DNA from: Tumebacillus sp. BK434
Lineage (GTDB): Bacteria > Bacillota > Bacilli > Tumebacillales > Tumebacillaceae
NCBI RefSeq assembly: GCF_004340785.1
Contig: NZ_SLXS01000006.1
Location: 62,001 to 126,000 of the forward strand
Reading direction: 5' to 3'
Length of the DNA: 64,000 nt
The number at the start of each line of letters is the position of its first letter. Position 1 is the first letter of the stretch. Shown piece after piece: positions 34,826-45,300 of this stretch. A program made the position numbers and the translations under genes. The notes below the pieces were generated by a model. That model had not been told where the DNA came from. It saw nothing but the letters and a program-made list of their open reading frames with translations, and ran no database searches.

Positions 34826-34873
34826 GGAACTAGTTGTTGATGCAACAAACTCTAGAGACAAGGTGGGGTACAT

Positions 34874-35503
34874 ATGACAGCAATTGAATACGTACGTGGT
34901 TTGTTTGGGCAGGAAGATGAGATCTTGACCGGCGTCCGCCAGTCGATCGTCGACCGCGGCATGCCGACGATCTCCGTGTCGCCGGAAGTGGGCCACTATT
35001 TGACGATGCTCGTCAAGATGATCGGCGCGAAACACGTGCTGGAGATCGGCGCGCTCGGCGGCTACAGCGGCATTTGCCTGGCCCGAGGACTCGGCGCAGA
35101 CGGCTCGCTGACCTCGCTGGAGCTGGAAGCGGACTATGCGGAACTGGCACATGAGAATTTGAAAAAAGCGGGCTTTGGCGACCAGGTGCAATACCGTCTG
35201 GGCGAAGCGCTGTCCAGCCTGGAACAGTTGGAGCAGGAAGGGGCGAAGTTTGACCTGTTCTTCATCGATGCGGACAAAGTCAACTACCTCAACTATTACA
35301 ACTATGCGCTCAAGCTGGCCAACCCGGGCGCGCTGATCATCGGCGACAACGTGCTGCAGAGCGGCCGCGTGTACGACCCGGAGAACGACGGGGAAAACAC
35401 GCTGGCGATCCGCGCGTTCAACGAAACGATCGCGACCGATGAGCGCGTCGATTCGATGCTGCTGCCGATCGGGGACGGCCTGTCGGTCACCCGCGTCAAA
35501 TAG
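34874..35503 (+). CDS. SAM-dependent O-methyltransferase
   Basis: 209 residues of the caffeoyl-CoA O-methyltransferase-like family 3. SAM-binding motif I VLEIGALGGYSGICLARGL, acidic residue in SLELE, catalytic/metal-binding block DLFFIDADKVNYLNYYNYAL and IIGDNVLQSG. Methylates a hydroxyl, usually of a catechol, with a divalent metal; real substrate unknown. ATG with AAGGTGGGG. It precedes a HAD gene that starts 11 bases later. Confidence 0.9.
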   Translation: MTAIEYVRGLFGQEDEILTGVRQSIVDRGMPTISVSPEVGHYLTMLVKMIGAKHVLEIGALGGYSGICLARGLGADGSLTSLELEADYAELAHENLKKAGFGDQVQYRLGEALSSLEQLEQEGAKFDLFFIDADKVNYLNYYNYALKLANPGALIIGDNVLQSGRVYDPENDGENTLAIRAFNETIATDERVDSMLLPIGDGLSVTRVK

Positions 35504-35513
35504 GAGGCTGAAG

Positions 35514-36188
35514 ATGAAGACGCTGTTGTTGTGGGACATCGACGGGACGCTGCTACGCAACAAAGGGGCGGGGAAGCGGGCGATGAACCGGGCGTTTGCC
35601 CAGCTGACCGGGGAGGCAGGCGCTTTTGACAGCCTCGACATGGCGGGCGGCCTCGATCTGAATATGATCGGCGGCGTGTTTGCCAGCTACGGAGTGGATG
35701 CGTCGCGGATGGATGAGTTTTTGACGCTGTATTACCCGTGTCTGGAAGACGTCATGCGCGATGGGAACTCCATGCTGATGCCCAACGTGCTGCAGGTGCT
35801 GGAACGGACGGAGCAAGACGAGCGCTTGTATAACGCGTACGGCACGGGCAACGTCGAGCGGGGGGCGCGGATCAAACTGGCGCATTTCGACCTGAACCGC
35901 TTTTTCCCGGTCGGCGGGTTCTGCTATGGGCCGGTCGAGCGCTGGCAGTTGCTGCAAGACGGCGTGGCGCGGGCGAAACAGCATTATGGCGTCGACTTCG
36001 CCCCCGAGCGGGTGATCGTCATCGGCGACACGTTGAAAGACATCGCAGCGGCCCGCAAGATCGGTGCCAAAGTCGTGGCCGTCGGCACGGGCGGCCATGC
36101 CTATGACGTGCTGGCAGAGGCGGAGCCGGACCTGCTCTTGGCCGATCTGAGCGAAGAGGAGCGCTTCTTCGCTTTCCTCAGCGAGTAA
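35514..36188 (+). CDS. HAD-superfamily hydrolase (phosphoglycolate-phosphatase-like)
   Basis: 224 residues. Motif I LLWDIDGTLL (nucleophile D8), motif IV VIGDTLKDIAAARKIGAKVVAVGTGG, helical cap between. Shine-Dalgarno AGGAGG overlaps the stop of the O-methyltransferase, so it is translated from the same message. ATG at 35514 preferred; the open frame upstream is inside the previous gene. Confidence 0.88.
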   Translation: MKTLLLWDIDGTLLRNKGAGKRAMNRAFAQLTGEAGAFDSLDMAGGLDLNMIGGVFASYGVDASRMDEFLTLYYPCLEDVMRDGNSMLMPNVLQVLERTEQDERLYNAYGTGNVERGARIKLAHFDLNRFFPVGGFCYGPVERWQLLQDGVARAKQHYGVDFAPERVIVIGDTLKDIAAARKIGAKVVAVGTGGHAYDVLAEAEPDLLLADLSEEERFFAFLSE

Positions 36189-36236
36189 GCAGGCGTCCGC
36201 CCGGAGACCCTACCTTCAAGGAAGGAGGGATCGTCG

Positions 36237-36458
36237 ATGGGCGAAAAAATCGTAGCCGTCCAAAAAAACGGCGACGGCGACATCACCGCCGTCAAAACGG
36301 ATACCGGCCGTGTCCTGCAATACGATCAAGCGATCACCGAAGCGAAAAGCGGCAACCTGGAGCATGTTGACGTGTTCCAAAAATACGGGCGTGACATTTT
36401 GCGCTCCGAACCGGATGGGATCAAAGAAAACAATCTGGACAACTTGCCGCAGTTTTAA
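36237..36458 (+). CDS. DUF3892 protein
   Basis: 73 residues matching the DUF3892 pattern: IVAVQKNGDGDITAVKTDTG... then IEHVDVFQKYGRDILRSEPDG-like end. Small soluble protein of unknown function, common in Bacilli. ATG with AAGGAAGGAGGG. A strong shared terminator follows. Confidence 0.8.
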   Translation: MGEKIVAVQKNGDGDITAVKTDTGRVLQYDQAITEAKSGNLEHVDVFQKYGRDILRSEPDGIKENNLDNLPQF

Positions 36459-36463
36459 CGAAG

Positions 36464-36500
36464 AAACGCCCCGTTCCTATGTGGAACGGGGCGTTTTATC
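36464..36500. terminator. Bidirectional terminator between the DUF3892 gene and pckA
   Basis: AAACGCCCCGTTCC (36464-36477) pairs perfectly with GGAACGGGGCGTTT (36483-36496), T-rich on both exits. Confidence 0.92.
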
Positions 36501-36501
36501 T

Positions 36502-38085
36502 TTACGCTTTCGGAGCAGCAGATTTGATTGCTTCGGAAACGCTCTCAAACTTGTTGAAGTTCTGGACGAAGCGGGAGGCAAGGTCTTTCGCCTGTGCATC
36601 GTACGCTTCTTTGTTTTCCCAGGTGTTGCGCGGGTTGAGGACTTCGGACGGCACGTCTGCGACTGCGGTCGGGATCGCCAGGCCGAAGATCGGGTCGGTT
36701 TCGTATTGCGCCTTGTCGAGGGCACCTTCGATCGCTGCGGTGACCATCGCGCGGGTGTAGGACAGCTTCATACGGGAACCGGTGCCGTAGCCGCCGCCGG
36801 TCCAGCCGGTGTTGACCAGGTAGACTTTCGCATCGTGCTTGGTGATCTTCTCGCCGAGCAGCTCCGCGTACACGGTCGGGGCCAGCGGCAGGAACGGTGC
36901 GCCGAAGCAGGTGGAGAAGGTCGCTTCCGGCTCGGTGATGCCGCGTTCGGTGCCGGCGAGCTTGGACGTGTAGCCGGACAGGAAGTAGTACATCGCCTGT
37001 TCCTTGGTCAGTTTCGCGATCGGAGGAAGCACGCCGAATGCGTCTGCCGTCAGGAAGACGATCACGTTCGGATGGCCGCCGACGCTCGGGATCACGGCGC
37101 CCGGGATCGCATCGAGCGGGTAGGCTGCGCGGGTGTTTTCGGTCAGTTGGTCGCTGTCGTAGTCCGGCAGGCGGGTCTCGCGGTCAACCACCACGTTTTC
37201 CAGTACAGATCCGAACTTGATCGCGTTCCAGATCTCCGGCTCGTTCGCTTGGGTCAGCCGGATGCATTTTGCATAGCAGCCGCCTTCGAAGTTGAACACG
37301 CCGTTGTCCGACCAGCCGTGCTCGTCGTCGCCGATCAGGTTGCGGTTCGGGTCTGCGGACAGGGTGGTCTTCCCGGTGCCGGAGAGGCCGAAGAACAGCG
37401 CGACGTCGCCCGACTTGCCGACGTTGGCCGAGCAGTGCATCGGCATGACGCCTTGCTGCGGCAGCAGGAAGTTCATCACGGAGAAGATCGACTTCTTCAT
37501 TTCGCCCGCATAGTGTGTGCCGCCGATCAGGACGACTTTTTTCTCGAAGGAGACGAGGATGAACGTCTCGGAGTTGGTGCCGTCAACCGCCGGGTCGGCC
37601 GAGAAGCTCGGAACGGCGATCACGGTGAATTGCGCTTCGTGCTTTGCCAGCTCTTCGGCGGACGGACGGATGAACAGCTGGTGCACGAACAGGTTCTGCC
37701 AGGAGTATTCGTTGATCACGCGGATCGGCAGGCGGTAGGTCTCGTCAGCCCCTGCAAAACCGTCGAATACGAACAGCTCTTCCTTGGTCTTGAGATGGTT
37801 CAGGACTTTCGCGTAAAGGGCATCGAACTTTTCCTGATCGAAGGGTTGGTTGACCGGACCCCAGTGCACTTGGTCTTGGGAGAGCGCGTCCTGGACGATA
37901 AACTTGTCTTTCGGGGAACGCCCGGTGTATTTGCCAGTGGTTACGCTGAGTGCGCCGGTGGAGGTGGTGATGCCTTCGCCATATTTCACTGCTGTTTCCA
38001 TGAGAGTGGGTACGGAAAGATTGCGGTGTACGGTCGTATTGTTCAAGATCTCTTGGAGCTCAGCGGTCATCATGTTCGTTGTCAT
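36502..38085 (-). CDS. pckA: Phosphoenolpyruvate carboxykinase (ATP)
   Basis: 527 residues. Converts oxaloacetate and ATP to PEP and CO2, the entry step of gluconeogenesis. Kinase loop [15 protein letters not shown], substrate block [10 protein letters not shown], metal/substrate block [17 protein letters not shown] and IGDDEHGW are all intact. First ATG of two clustered Met codons. Monocistronic, convergent with DUF3892. A CcpN-like motif upstream suggests repression during glycolytic growth. Confidence 0.97.
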   Translation of the reverse strand: MTTNMMTAELQEILNNTTVHRNLSVPTLMETAVKYGEGITTSTGALSVTTGKYTGRSPKDKFIVQDALSQDQVHWGPVNQPFDQEKFDALYAKVLNHLKTKEELFVFDGFAGADETYRLPIRVINEYSWQNLFVHQLFIRPSAEELAKHEAQFTVIAVPSFSADPAVDGTNSETFILVSFEKKVVLIGGTHYAGEMKKSIFSVMNFLLPQQGVMPMHCSANVGKSGDVALFFGLSGTGKTTLSADPNRNLIGDDEHGWSDNGVFNFEGGCYAKCIRLTQANEPEIWNAIKFGSVLENVVVDRETRLPDYDSDQLTENTRAAYPLDAIPGAVIPSVGGHPNVIVFLTADAFGVLPPIAKLTKEQAMYYFLSGYTSKLAGTERGITEPEATFSTCFGAPFLPLAPTVYAELLGEKITKHDAKVYLVNTGWTGGGYGTGSRMKLSYTRAMVTAAIEGALDKAQYETDPIFGLAIPTAVADVPSEVLNPRNTWENKEAYDAQAKDLASRFVQNFNKFESVSEAIKSAAPKA

Positions 38086-38129
38086 GGGAAAAGTTCAGTT
38101 CCTTTCCTTTGGGGATAGCTGTTATTATA

Positions 38130-38158
38130 ATAGTAGTCAAACGTGGAAATTGGTGCAA
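38130..38158 (-). promoter_or_regulatory. pckA promoter candidate
   Basis: On the - strand TTGCAC (38158-38153), 17-base spacer, TACTAT (38135-38130); 45 bases upstream of the ATG. Confidence 0.55.
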
Positions 38159-38215
38159 CACAATTTGACAATTGGTTACTCGTTTTTTCTTAATTAGGTC
38201 ATACTATTTGCCTTA

Positions 38216-38226
38216 AGTATAACACA
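38216..38226 (-). promoter_or_regulatory. CcpN-like site upstream of pckA
   Basis: TGTGTTATACT on the - strand fits the CcpN consensus TRTGHYATAYW known from gapB and pckA of Bacillus subtilis at every position. It also contains an extended -10 (TGTTATACT), so it may mark a second promoter that CcpN would cover. Inference from the motif alone. Confidence 0.4.
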
Positions 38227-38329
38227 ATGAATTTGGGACGTGTATCGTTTTTTCATGAAAATTTGGCAGGTTTATGTCCGACTGTAGTGTATCCAAATTA
38301 AGAGGAAAAAACAAGGAGGAGGTTGCCGC

Positions 38330-39169
38330 ATGATGATCAGACTGATCGCCATCGATCTCGATGATACGCTGATCGCCCGGAGCGGGCAGGTTCCGGAGGC
38401 CAATTGGACAGCCCTCCGCCGTGCGCAGGACGCCGGAGTGCGGGTGGTGATCGCCACCGCCCGCGGATTCGCCGGGGCGAAGCGCTTTTATGACCCGCTG
38501 GGGCTCGACACACCGATGATCGTCTCCTCCGGCTCAAACGTTGTCGACGGGCGCACCGGGACTGTACTGCGCCGCCGCCTGCTGCCGCTGGAGTTTGCGC
38601 GGGCGGTCGCGGAGTTTGCCGACGAGCATGACATCGCGCTGCGCGTGTACGTCGGGAGCGAGGTCTGGAACAATTTCGACTACGACCCGGTCAACGGCAC
38701 CGACCGCACGGTCGAGCGGACGGTCGCGCGATTGCATGAGCAGCTCGTCGAGGCGCCGTATCAGATTTTTGTAAAAGGGAACCGGGAAGCGCAGCTGATC
38801 CTCCGGGAGTTTGGCGAAGCTGGGGACGGGTATTGCTGCCGACATCACGTCTATGGCGACGGCATCTCCGAGCTGAACATCCTGCACCCGCAAGCGACGA
38901 AGCAGGATGCCCTGGCCGAGCTGTGCGCGGCGCTTGAAGTGCCCCGCGAGCAGGTGATGGCGCTGGGGGACAGCCGCAACGACCTCGGCATGATCCGCTG
39001 GGCCGGCCTTGGCGTCGCGATGAGCTGGGCGCCGTCTGACGTGCAGGAGGCCGCCGACTGGGTGCTGCCCGCCGATGCGGAGCGGCTGACCGGGGATCAG
39101 GATGCGGAAGTCGCCGAAGCGATTCTGCGTTTTGTGCTGCAGGCGGAAGAACAACAGAAGAGTTCCTAA
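38330..39169 (+). CDS. Cof-type HAD phosphatase
   Basis: 279 residues of the HAD-IIB (Cof/YkrA-like) group. Motif I IAIDLDDTL, motif II IATARGF, C2B cap in the middle, motif III lysine in QATKQDALAEL, motif IV ALGDSRNDLGMIRWAGLGVAM. Sugar-phosphate or flavin-phosphate phosphatase; substrate unknown. AAGGAGGAGG precedes two adjacent ATGs. Divergent from pckA. Confidence 0.9.
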   Translation: MMIRLIAIDLDDTLIARSGQVPEANWTALRRAQDAGVRVVIATARGFAGAKRFYDPLGLDTPMIVSSGSNVVDGRTGTVLRRRLLPLEFARAVAEFADEHDIALRVYVGSEVWNNFDYDPVNGTDRTVERTVARLHEQLVEAPYQIFVKGNREAQLILREFGEAGDGYCCRHHVYGDGISELNILHPQATKQDALAELCAALEVPREQVMALGDSRNDLGMIRWAGLGVAMSWAPSDVQEAADWVLPADAERLTGDQDAEVAEAILRFVLQAEEQQKSS

Positions 39170-39177
39170 ACGGATCG

Positions 39178-39204
39178 ATCCGGCTCCTGGTGAGCCGGAT
39201 TTTT
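39178..39204 (+). terminator. Terminator after the Cof-type phosphatase
   Basis: ATCCGGCTC (39178-39186) pairs with GAGCCGGAT (39192-39200), followed by TTTTC. It separates the phosphatase from the NRPS gene. Confidence 0.85.
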
Positions 39205-39230
39205 CGTTTAAAAGTATATTTGGAATGTTA

Positions 39231-39260
39231 TTGCGATCGTAAGAACGGATGTGCTATTTT
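39231..39260 (+). promoter_or_regulatory. Candidate NRPS promoter
   Basis: TTGCGA (39231-39236), 18-base spacer, TATTTT (39255-39260) with an extended TG at 39252. Leaves a leader of about 90 bases, AT-rich, before the GTG. Confidence 0.45.
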
Positions 39261-39357
39261 TAAAGGTGTAGACTTACTTACTTTTTGCACTTTTTTCTAA
39301 GTAATCAAGCGGACGATTTAAACCGACGAGTCGAAATGAAAACGGGAGGCGCTATCC

Positions 39358-42300
39358 GTGAGTGAAATTGACGGAATGTTAGGACATCTCATGACGAAAA
39401 AAGAACAGCATCAACTGCTTGTTTTGTGGAACGACACGGCGGCGGAATTCCCCCGGGAGCTTTGTTTGCATGAGCTGTTTGAACAGCAGGCGGAGCGGAC
39501 GCCGGATGCGCCGGCCGTTTTGTATCAAGAGCAGCTCCTGACCTACGGGGAGCTGAACGCACGGGCGAATGGCGTAGCGGAGCGGTTACTGCAGCAGGGC
39601 GTCGGCCCGGATGTGCTCGTCGGGATCTCGGCGGAGCGCCGGCCGGAGCTGGTCATCGCCGTGCTTGGCGTATTGAAAGCGGGGGGCGCTTACCTGCCGC
39701 TCGACCCGGACTATCCGACGGAACGCCTGCTGTACATGCTGGAAGATTCCGGCGCGCCGGTCTTGTTGACGCAAACGCATCTGTCCAAACGTTTTGCCGG
39801 CACAAACGCGCGCCTGTTGTTTTTGGAAGACATGACCGCTGCACAGGAAGCAAATGTGACATCGGCTGTGACGGCAACAGACCTGGCCTATGTGATCTAC
39901 ACGTCCGGCTCCACCGGCCGGCCGAAAGGGACGATGATCGAGCATCGCAGCATTGTCAATTTTGTCTGGGACATGAAATCAAGACTGGAGCTGGGACCGG
40001 ACAAACGGGTGCTGCAGGCCGCTTCGTTTAGTTTTGATGCTTCGGTGATGGAACTGTTCACGGCGCTGACTACAGGAGCCCTGCTCTGCATGGCCGATCG
40101 GGAGGACCTGCTGCCCGGTCAGCCGCTCGTCGACCTGTTGCGGGAACTGCGCATTACCAACTTGCTGCTGCCCGCTTCTGCGCTTGCCCAGCTGCCCGAC
40201 ACCGACCTGCCCGATCTGACCACGCTTTGCAATGGCGGGGAAGCGTGCTCGGCGGAACTGGCTGCAAGGCTGTCGAAAGGGCGGCGTTTTTTTAACTTTT
40301 ACGGACCGACCGAAGCGACGATCGCCACTTCGGCGGAGCGATGCGACGGGTCGCGCAAACCGCCGATCGGACGTCCCTTTTCCAACGTGCGCTATTACGT
40401 GCTCGATGAGCAGTTGCGCCCAGTGCCGGTCGGCGAGCCGGGTGAGCTGCACATTGGCGGCTCCACGCTGGCTCGCGGGTATCTGAACCGTCCGGAGCTG
40501 ACGGCGGAGCGGTTCTTGCCCGATCCGTTTGTGGACGAGCCGGGTGCGCGGATGTACAAGACGGGCGACCTTGTGCGCTGGCTGCCGGAGGGGACGGTGG
40601 AGTACCTGCGGCGCATCGACCAGCAGGTGAAACTGCGCGGACTGCGCATCGAACTGGGCGAGATCGAGCAGCAGCTTGCGGAGCATCCGCAGATCGGCGA
40701 AGCGGTGGCGATCGTGCGTGAAGATCTGCCGGGTGACCCCCGCTTGGCGGCGTATGTCCTGCCGCTTCCGGGCGAAGCGGTGTCGGGGCGTGAACTGCGC
40801 GACTTCCTGCACGATCGTCTGCCCTCGTTTATGGTGCCCGGCGCGGTGGTGGTGCTCGACCGCTTGCCGTTGACGCCAAACGGCAAATTGGACCGCCAGG
40901 CGCTTCCGGCGCCGATCTGGTCGCGGGAAGAGCTGTCCAGCAAGTATGTCGCGCCGCGCGACCCGGTGGAAGCGGCGGTTGCTGCTGTCATGGCGGTCGT
41001 GCTCGGCGTGGCGGAACTCGGCGTGCAGGATTATTTCTTGGAGCTGGGCGGTCACTCGCTGCTGGCGACACAGGTGATCTCGCGGGTGCGGGAGCAACTG
41101 CTGGCCGACGTGACGGTGCGCGACCTGCTGGAAGGGCAGACGGCGGAGATGCTTGCCCTGGCGGTCAAACGTCAGCAGGCAGCAGGCGTGGACGCACCGG
41201 GCAAGATCGTCCGCCAACATCTGCAGCAAGCACCGCTGTCGTTTGCCCAGCAGCGTTTGTGGTTTATGCAGCAGATGGAGAGCAGGAGTGCGGCCTACAA
41301 CACACCTTATGCGGTACGTCTGACCGGATCACTCGATGCCGAGCGGCTGATCGCGGCGCTGCAGGAAGTCGTGGCGCGGCATGAGTCGCTGCGCACCGTC
41401 TTTGTGACGGAAGACGGGCAGCCGGTTCAGATCGTGCGTGCAGAGCGGAATGCGGCGGTGACGGTGCAGGATCTGCGCGGCATGGATGACCGTGAAGCTC
41501 TTGCGCGGCAGATGATGGCGGACGCGGCCGGAGAACCTTTTGATCTGGAAAAAGGGCCACTGCTGCGCTGCGACTTGGTGCGGCTGGAGGATACGGCGTG
41601 GCTGCTTCTGCTCAATTTGCACCACATCGTCTCGGATGGTTGGTCGATGGGCGTGCTGCTGCGCGAACTGTCGGCGCTGTATGCCGGACAATCCCTTTCG
41701 GAGCTGCCGATCCAGGTGATCGACGCGGCGGCGTGGCAGCGGGAGCGTATGCAGGGGGAGACGCTCAACAACCTGCTGACGTTTTGGAAGGAGCAGGCTG
41801 CGGGGGCTCCGTCTGTGCTGGATTTGCCGACCGATCAACCGCGCCCTGCGGTGCAAAGCGGGCGAGGTGCCGCACAGTTCTTCACGGTGCCGGCCGATCT
41901 GGCTGCACGCTTGAAACGGCTGGGGCAGCAGGAACAAGCAACGTTGTTTATGACCCTGCTCGCCTCGTACCAGGCGCTGTTGCATCGGTACACGCGGCAA
42001 GACGATCTCTTGGTCGGATCGCCGAGCGCGGGCCGCACGCGGGCAGAGTTAGAAGGGCTGATCGGCTTTTTTGTAAACACACTGGTCTATCGGGCCGATT
42101 TCTCCGGGGAGCCGAGCTTTCGCGAACTGTTGCGGCAGGTGCGCGAACGCGCGCAAGCTGCGTATGCGCACGAGGAACTGCCGTTTGAAAAACTGGTCGA
42201 TGAGCTGCAGATCGAGCGCAGCTTGAGCCATCATCCGTTGATTCAGACGATGTTTACGCTGGAGAGCACAGCGCCCGTACAGTCGTGGCAGCACGAGAGC

Positions 42301-45300
42301 CTGCAGGCTGACTATGTGCAGATCGATGGCAAGACCAGCAAGTTCGATCTCGCGCTGCGCCTGATCGTCACGGCGGACGGGCTGTCCGGGGAGTGGGAAT
42401 ACAGCACCGACCTGTTTGCCGCCGAGACGATCGGACGGCTGACCGGACATTTTTTGACGCTGTTGCAGGGAATTGCCGCACAGCCGGACGAAAAGGTGGC
42501 GCTCTTGCCGCTGTTGACGGAGGCGGAGCGCCTGGCGCTGCTGCCCAATGAGAGCGCTCCGGCTCTGCTAGCTGCGCCGGATGGCTGCATTCACCAGCTC
42601 ATCGGGCGGCAGGCGGCCGCGACGCCCGATGCTTGCGCGTTGCGGTATGCGGGGCGTGAGATGACGTATCGCGAGCTTGAGGTGCGGGCGAATCAGCTGG
42701 CCCGCCATTTGCACGCAGTGGGCGTGGGGCCGGATGTGTTAGTCGGTCTGTCTGTGGAGCGGTCGCCGGAGATGATCGTGAGCATGCTCGGCATCTTGAA
42801 GGCGGGCGGCGCGTATCTGCCGCTCGACCCTGACTATCCGTCCGACCGGCTGGCCTTCATGCTGGAAGATGCACAGGTGCAGGTGCTGGTGACGCAGTCA
42901 CAGCTGCTGGACCGCTTGCCGCATCAAGGCGTGCGGACGGTGTGTCTGGACCGGGATCGGGCCGTGATCGCTGTCGAATCGGCCGATCCTGTTCCGTCGA
43001 ACGTGACGGCCGGACATCTGGCGTATGTGATCTACACGTCCGGTTCGACCGGCAAGCCGAAGGGCGTGCTGCTTGAGCATTGCGGCCTGTGCCAGCTGGT
43101 CGCGGCGGTGAATGAGCGGTTCGACATCCGGCCGGGCAGGAGGGTGCTGCAGTTTGCCACCTTCAATTTTGACGCGTCGGTGTATGAGATTTTTACCACG
43201 CTGACCGGCGGGGCGACGCTTGTGCTGGCCGACAGCGACACGCTGTTGCCAGGTGAGAATCTGCAGCGCTTGCTGCGCGCGGAAAAAGTGAACACGGCGA
43301 TGCTGCCTCCCGCTGCGCTGGCCGTGACGAGCGCGGACGGCTTACCCGACTTGCAGACGGTGATCTCCGGCGGGGAGGCCTGCACGGCGGAGCTGGCTGC
43401 GCGGTGGGCGAAAGGACGACGTTTTCTGAATGCGTACGGGCCGACGGAAGGCACGGTCGCCGCCACGTTGGCAGACGGTGTGGACGGCAGCCAAAAGCCG
43501 CCGATCGGGCGGGCGTTGCCGCATGTGCAGACCTATGTGCTGGACCGTCATCTGCAGCCCGTGCCGGCCGGAGTGCCAGGGGAGCTGCATATCGGCGGCG
43601 CGGGGTTGGCTCGCGGGTATCTGAATCGGGAGGAATTGACCCGCGAGAAATTTATCCCGCATCCGTTTGCGGATGGGGCGGCGTCGCGGCTGTATAAGAC
43701 GGGTGACCTCGTGCGCCTGCTGCCAGACGGGCAGCTCGATTATCTGGGCCGCCTCGATGATCAGGTCAAGATCCGCGGATTCCGCATCGAGACGGGCGAA
43801 ATTGCGGCAGCGCTTTTGCAGCATCGGGCGGTGCGCGAAGCGGTCGTGGTGGTCATGGAGGCCAAGACGGGTGAAAAGCGACTGGTCGCATATGTGGTCG
43901 CCGAGCCGGAACTGACGTTGTCTGACGGGGAACTGCGCGCGTTTTTAAAAGAGTCCTTGCCGGGCTATCTGGTACCCTCGGCATTTGTCCTGCTGGAAAG
44001 ACTGCCGCTCACCGCCAACGGCAAGGTCGACCGCCGGGCACTGCCTGTGCCGGATGCCGCGCTTTGGACGGCCGAGTACGTCGCGCCGCGCGATGAGGTG
44101 GAGCGGCTGACAGCGGAGATCTGGCAGGACGTGCTCGGTGTCGAGAATGTTGGGGTCCGCGATGATTTCTTTGCGCGGGGCGGGCATTCCCTGACGGCGA
44201 CACAGGTTGTGTCGAGATTACAGCGAGCCTTACAGGCGGATGTGACGGTGCGTGACCTGTTTGCCGGGCCGACCGTGGAGGAACTGGCTGCCCGGATCAG
44301 GGGGCGTGCGCAGCAGGAGGCACCCCCTGCTGCAGAGATCGTGGCGCGGGAACGGGTTGACGGTATGGCACCGTTGTCGTTTTCCCAGCAGCGGCTGTGG
44401 TTTTTGCAGCAGCTGAAGCCGGATTCTGCCGCCTACAACATCCCATTTGCACTGCACCTGCGCGGGGCGCTGGATCTGCTTATGCTGGAGCGCAGTTTGC
44501 AGGAGTTGGCAGGGCGGCATGAAGCGCTGCGCACCACCTTCGCCGAACTGGAGGGCAAGCCGGTGCAGGTCATCGCCCGGCAGGCCGATCTGAAGCTTGT
44601 CGTGCAGGAGATTCCGGAAGCGGAGGTCGAACGCTTGGCGCGGGACGAAGCGCAAACGCCGTTTGACTTGACGGCGGGACCCCTGCTGCGCGCGACGGCG
44701 CTGCGAGTGAACGAACAAGAGCACGTGCTGCTGCTCACGATGCACCACATCATCTCGGACGGCTGGTCGATGGGCATCTTCCTCCGCGAACTGACGGCGG
44801 TCTACCGTGAGTTGGAGCAGGGCGGTGTGCCGCAATTGGCCGAGCTTCCCGTGCAATATGCCGATTACGCAGAATGGCAGCTGGAGCGGTTGCAAGGGGA
44901 GAAGATGGAGCACCTCACAGGTTATTGGAAGCAAAAATTGAACGGGGCGCCGACCGTGCTCGAACTGCCGGCCGACCGTCCGCATCCGCCGGTGCAAAGC
45001 TATGCCGGGGCGTATTGTCCGCTTGTGCTGTCCAAAGCGTTGACCGAGCGGTTGAAAGCGATGTGCCAGGCGGAAGGAGCGACGCTGTTTGCCGGGCTGC
45101 TGGCGGCGTATCAGGCGTTTCTGTACCGCATGACGCGCCAGGAAGATCTGCTGGTCGGATTCCCGGCGGCGGGACGCAACCGGGCGGAGACGGAAGGTCT
45201 GATCGGATTTTTCGTCAACACGCTGGTCAGCCGGGCGGTCTGCGCGCCGGAGATGACGTTCCGCGACTTGCTGGCTCAGGTGTCTGAAGGCGTGCTCGAA

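Noticed and set aside
33499-34833. 444-codon + strand frame in another phase over the GT-C-like gene
   Set aside because: Arg/Ala/Gly-rich without hydrophobic spans; the overlapping frame has clear transmembrane segments and a start with Shine-Dalgarno.
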